From SXIZ01 sp040079795 (GTDB lineage: Bacteria; Pseudomonadota; Gammaproteobacteria; Methylococcales; Methylomonadaceae), in NCBI GenBank assembly GCA_040079795.1, contig JBEBJQ010000013.1, positions 1 through 64,000 of the forward strand: 64,000 nt of DNA, written 5' to 3'. The notes under the pieces are model-generated. The model was not told the DNA's origin and searched no databases. It was given only the letters and a program-made list of their open reading frames with translations. This document shows, piece by piece, positions 60,822-64,000 of this stretch. Within the stretch, counting starts at the first letter, position 1. Each line of letters starts with the position of its first letter. Made by a program: the position numbers and the translations under genes.

Positions 60822-61631
60822 TTAATGTTGTGATAATTTAAAGTGCAAGGTTTGCGTGGCACGCTGCTCGACCGAAATACCATTGACGATTTTTTGTTTA
60901 AATTTCCATTTTCTGATCGCATCTAAAGCCGCATCATCAAAAATATCTTCGGGTTCAGCCTGTTTAACTTTAGGGTCAATGACCGAACCACTGGGGGAAA
61001 TGGTAAATTCCAGAGTAACTTTTCCTTCAATATGGCGATTGAGCGCACGCGAAGGATATTTTGGCTGTACCCGCTCCAAAGCAACCACCCCTGAACTGAC
61101 ACCGCCACCGCTATCGTTACCGTGAGTGGCCGATTTGGCTTCGGTAACGGATTTATTGGTTAAGTTGCTGTTAGTGCTGGTATGGCTCGCCGCTTTCTCA
61201 GGGTTGGCTTTCTGGATATAGTCAGTCGGTTGTGGAGCTGACTTACTGGGTGTTTGAATAACTGCCGGCTCCGGTTCAACGATTTTCGGGGCTACCGGTT
61301 TAACCACCGGCGGATTTTGCACGATGGGTTTCGGCTTTGGCACAGGCGCTGGTTTTGGTTTGGCTTTAGGCGGGGGTGACTTTTTTTTAGGTGCTTCAAC
61401 TGGCTCAGGTTTAACCGGTTCGACGTTAGCTTTGACGACAGGTACCGGCAATAAAGTGACTTCAAGCGGCTTGGGCGTTTCCACCTTGGTTGTCAGTAGC
61501 GGATGGGACAGCCACAACGCGCTTTTGATATGCAACAAGGTGACCAACAGGGCAAGCCACCCCAGCATTGCAGCCGGTTTCTCGTTGCGGGTAATAGTGG
61601 TGACAATGCTATTCCATTTTAATGCTGACAT
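60822..61631 (-). CDS. tonB: TonB energy transducer
   Basis: 269-aa TonB. ATG 61631 follows AGGGA; a longer in-frame start at 61661 lacks a ribosome site. One membrane anchor (KPAAMLGWLALLVTLLHIKSALW), a long Pro/Lys spacer (KPEPVEAPKKKSPPPKAKPKPAPVPKPKPI) across the periplasm, then the C-terminal domain (VQPKYPSRALNRHIEGKVTLEFTISPSGSVIDPKV, ALDAIRKWKF). It powers outer-membrane siderophore, copper-chelate or vitamin receptors; none lies in this window. First gene of tonB-exbB-exbD. Confidence 0.95.
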   Translation of the reverse strand: MSALKWNSIVTTITRNEKPAAMLGWLALLVTLLHIKSALWLSHPLLTTKVETPKPLEVTLLPVPVVKANVEPVKPEPVEAPKKKSPPPKAKPKPAPVPKPKPIVQNPPVVKPVAPKIVEPEPAVIQTPSKSAPQPTDYIQKANPEKAASHTSTNSNLTNKSVTEAKSATHGNDSGGGVSSGVVALERVQPKYPSRALNRHIEGKVTLEFTISPSGSVIDPKVKQAEPEDIFDDAALDAIRKWKFKQKIVNGISVEQRATQTLHFKLSQH

Positions 61632-61683
61632 AAGCTTCCCTGTTATCGAACGATAGTCCAAAAGTTATTGGTTTGGTTATTAT

Positions 61684-63567
61684 TCATAGTTCCATGCGAA
61701 TGCCAATTTCGATAACCCGTTCGACCGGAATTTTAAAAAATTCGATGGCACTGGCAGTGTTATTGAATAAAAACCTGAATAACGCACGGCGCCATTTGGG
61801 CAGCTTACTTTTGGGTTTAAAAGTTATTTTTTCACTGCCCACAAAAAATGAAACCGTACGGGGATTTATATCCAGGCCTTCTTTCATCACTAGCGTCAAT
61901 GCGCGCCGCACATCTTGGTTTTGTTGGAAGCCAAAATACAGTTTTACGCGATGAAATTGCTGATTTTCGCCGAAAGCACGAATTTTAACGCGTCTGGCTT
62001 CTTCAACATAGGGCTCATCGGTGGTAACAATGGTTAGGACGACCAGGTTTTCATGTACAACGTGATTATGTTCCAGGTTACACAGTAAAACTTGTGGAAC
62101 CCCGTGGACACTGCGCGTTAAATAGATGGCGGTACCTTTAACGGTGACCAGTGGGTTGTTTCTGAATTTGTGTTCCAGATCCTCAAATAAGACCCGTCGC
62201 TCATCTTGATAATCCGCCACTAATTTACGGCCTTTAATCCAGGTAGTCATAATGAAAAATAACACGGTGCCGACCAGTAACGGTAACCAGCCGCCTGACA
62301 GAATTTTTAAGCTATTGGAGGAGAGAAATAAAAAATCAATCGTTAAAAACAGGATTAGAAAGCTAACGCTAACCGTTGTGTTCCATTGCCAAAGTGCCTG
62401 GATCACAATAAAAGCCAGCATGGTATCGACAACCATCGTGCCGGTAACAGCAATGCCGTAAGCCGAGGCCAGTGCGGAAGAGGACTGAAAGCTCAGTACC
62501 AGAATGAATACCGATACCATTAACAGCCAGTTAACGGCCGGTAGGTAAACCTGTCCCATCTCATCGCCCGAGGTATGTAAGATGACCATGCGCGGACAGT
62601 AACCTAACTGGATCGCCTGTCGCGTTACCGAAAATGCGCCGGAAATAACCGCCTGCGAGGCAATAACGGTGGCCAGCGTTGCTAACCCCAGCAGCGGGTA
62701 AAGTGCCCACTGTGGTGCTAACAGGTAAAACGGGTTTTGGATGGCCTCGGGGTTTTGGAGCAGTAAGACGCCTTGGCCAAAATAATTGCAAAGTAAAGCG
62801 GGAAAAACAAAACCAAACCAGGCATAACGAATCGGTTGTAAACCAAAGTGCCCCATATCCGCATACAGTGCTTCTGCACCGGTAATAGCTAATACCACTG
62901 CGCCCATGATGAAAAAAGCCTGCCAGCCCAATTCAAAGAGCAAATGCACTGCATAGTAGGGGTTAATCGCCATGAGGATGCTGGGGTCTTTCATGATATT
63001 GCTAATCCCTAAAACTGCCAGGGTGCCAAACCAGATGCACATGATCGGGGCAAACATTCTGCCAATGGAGCCGGTGCCCTTAGCTTGCACAATAAAGAGC
63101 ACACTTAAGACACTAATGGTAATGGGTAATATATAGTGCTGGAGGGCAGGGGCAACAACTTGCAAGCCCTCTACCGCACTCATTACTGAAATGGCGGGGG
63201 TAATCATGCTATCGCCATAGAATAGCGCTGCACCTAATAAGCCCATGGTCACGATAAATCCCATACGTTTGGGATTATCGCGTGAACCATGTAGTGCCAG
63301 GGTCATCAACGCGATAATGCCACCTTCGCCTTTGTTGTCCGCGCGCATAATAAAAACAGCGTATTTGAGAGTCACCACCAGGGTTAATGACCAGAATACC
63401 AGCGATAACACGCCCAGTACATGCAGCTTGTCAATGCTCAAGCCGCCGTGAAACACCTCTTTTAAAGCATATAGCGGACTGGTACCGATATCGCCAAAAA
63501 CCACGCCAATTGCGCTTAACGCCAAACCAGCCAGGGGTTTTTTTGAATCATCTTGATGGGTAGACAT
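61684..63567 (-). CDS. kup: Low-affinity potassium transporter Kup
   Basis: 627-aa K+ uptake protein. ATG 63567 is favoured over the TTG 30 bases upstream. Twelve membrane segments are visible from ALSAIGVVFGDIGTSPLYALKEVF through YADMGHFG, with the family marks NKGEGGIIALMTLA and GDSMITPAISVMSAVEGL. A C-terminal cytoplasmic domain with RRALFRFLFNNTASAIEFFKIPVERVIEIG closes it. Full length and intact (E. coli 622). Confidence 0.96.
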   Translation of the reverse strand: MSTHQDDSKKPLAGLALSAIGVVFGDIGTSPLYALKEVFHGGLSIDKLHVLGVLSLVFWSLTLVVTLKYAVFIMRADNKGEGGIIALMTLALHGSRDNPKRMGFIVTMGLLGAALFYGDSMITPAISVMSAVEGLQVVAPALQHYILPITISVLSVLFIVQAKGTGSIGRMFAPIMCIWFGTLAVLGISNIMKDPSILMAINPYYAVHLLFELGWQAFFIMGAVVLAITGAEALYADMGHFGLQPIRYAWFGFVFPALLCNYFGQGVLLLQNPEAIQNPFYLLAPQWALYPLLGLATLATVIASQAVISGAFSVTRQAIQLGYCPRMVILHTSGDEMGQVYLPAVNWLLMVSVFILVLSFQSSSALASAYGIAVTGTMVVDTMLAFIVIQALWQWNTTVSVSFLILFLTIDFLFLSSNSLKILSGGWLPLLVGTVLFFIMTTWIKGRKLVADYQDERRVLFEDLEHKFRNNPLVTVKGTAIYLTRSVHGVPQVLLCNLEHNHVVHENLVVLTIVTTDEPYVEEARRVKIRAFGENQQFHRVKLYFGFQQNQDVRRALTLVMKEGLDINPRTVSFFVGSEKITFKPKSKLPKWRRALFRFLFNNTASAIEFFKIPVERVIEIGIRMEL

Positions 63568-63689
63568 TTTAGAAGTAGAAGTAAAGTAGTGGCGCAAAAA
63601 TTAATATTTTTACTAATCGGATATTCATTTTGTTTCCAGATTCATAATTACGTTGGGAATAATAAAGTAATTTATAGGAAATAACTACC

Positions 63690-63709
63690 GGCGAATCTTG
63701 AAATTCGCC
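63690..63709 (-). terminator. Small hairpin behind the MMPL-type exporter gene
   Basis: GGCGAA/TTCGCC with an 8-base loop, 29 bases past the stop of the exporter and before kup. No proper T-run follows, so only a weak terminator is suggested. Confidence 0.3.
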
Positions 63710-63737
63710 TGCTAGGGATGTTTTTAACGCTTGCCTG

Positions 63738-64000
63738 TTATGACTCTGGCTGATCTTGTTTCCAGTCATGTTTGATCATAATGGGACATAATAAAAAACC
63801 TAGAATTAAACCGTACATCACACAAAGCGCCAGGGTTTTTAAGGTGGAGGTATTTACAAAGTTTAAACAACCAAATGCGCCTATGTTGGTAAGCATGGAG
63901 ACGAAAATAGATTGATAGGTTAAGCGGATATTGCCGTCGGGATTTTCCTGATAAAAAATGCCGTAGTCAGTGCAAATTGCGATAACCATCAAAAAACCGA
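63738..64000 (-). CDS. C-terminal end of an MMPL/RND-type predicted exporter, truncated by the window
   Basis: The last 86 or so codons of a gene that enters from the right edge; the frame is open to base 64000. Visible residues: GFLMVIAICTDYGIFYQENPDG, a hydrophobic segment LTNIGAFGCLNFVNTSTLKTLALCVMYGLILGFLLCPIMI and a short polar tail. The D-Y-G-I-F motif and the final two membrane segments match the C-terminal transporter half of MMPL-family predicted exporters (often found with fatty-acid/aryl-polyene or hopanoid genes). Function cannot be fixed from this fragment. Confidence 0.7.
   Translation of the reverse strand, partial: GFLMVIAICTDYGIFYQENPDGNIRLTYQSIFVSMLTNIGAFGCLNFVNTSTLKTLALCVMYGLILGFLLCPIMIKHDWKQDQPES

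Noticed and set aside
1..64000. CRISPR array, tRNA or rRNA genes
   Set aside because: No regularly spaced repeats, cloverleaf-like sequences with a T-loop GGTTCGAATC, or rRNA-like conserved stretches were seen by eye; a short tRNA could still be missed without a scan.

Overview
The window is a 64 kb chromosomal piece of a Gram-negative bacterium, most likely a gammaproteobacterium. The signs are Lnt, TonB/ExbB/ExbD, Kup, a complete Fha/PpkA-type type VI secretion system (T6SS), MNIO/DUF2063 RiPP genes, and a moderate GC content. A methanotroph of the order Methylococcales would fit this gene mix, but that is inference; no pmoA, 16S rRNA or other taxonomic marker is present. No tRNA, rRNA or CRISPR array was seen.

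0-20 kb: a LytS/LytT-type two-component pair (the kinase is cut by the window edge). It is followed on the minus strand by a secreted FnIII-PKD-LamG protein whose leader carries a recognisable cyclic di-GMP-I (GEMM) riboswitch and a terminator-like hairpin. Then come a Wzx-like flippase, L-2-hydroxyglutarate oxidase, a GIY-YIG protein, a secreted cyclophilin, a MazG-like protein, a lone FtsH-type (M41-like) peptidase domain next to a Crp/Fnr regulator, and a FixLJ-like system. In that system an eight-PAS kinase overlaps its response regulator, and a receiver-only paralogue follows. A crystallin-like secreted protein, Lnt and an OmpA-like protein complete this part.

20-50 kb: one co-oriented T6SS locus. 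It runs ppkA, fha/tagH, tssK, tssL (with OmpA domain), tssM, a tagF-pppA fusion, tssA, tssB, tssC, hcp, tagJ, tssE, tssF, tssG, then an M15-like peptidoglycan peptidase with a small exported partner, tssH (clpV), a Uma2-like gene, vgrG, a DUF2169 adaptor, a DUF4150 PAAR-like tip, a nuclease-type toxin and two TPR proteins that are probable immunity genes. All core parts are found except the outer-membrane lipoprotein TssJ. Kinase, FHA, phosphatase and TagF suggest post-translational control by threonine phosphorylation.

50-54 kb: a mobile and accessory zone. Two near-identical 80-bp palindromic REP-like elements flank an IS903-type (IS5 family) remnant and sit beside a REP-associated HUH transposase. 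A FitAB/VapBC-type toxin-antitoxin pair lies between 36-bp direct repeats. Next to it is a calpain/papain-like cysteine protease with two PGPLG repeats, a candidate T6SS effector, followed by a decayed third REP copy.

54-64 kb, almost all minus strand: a lipoprotein gene (plus strand), then a bufferin/HvfA-like RiPP operon. Its exported precursor has six E-x-x-C-G motifs and is separated by an intrinsic terminator from its MNIO (DUF692) and DUF2063 maturation genes. Then come nth with a lipoprotein gene, a small membrane protein, a HAD hydrolase, tonB-exbB-exbD, kup and the C-terminal end of an MMPL/RND-type exporter that runs off the window.

The items most worth following up are the six-motif copper-type RiPP operon, the putative cysteine protease effector, the M15 peptidase/MORN-like pair, the nuclease toxin with duplicated TPR immunity genes, and the riboswitch-controlled surface protein.
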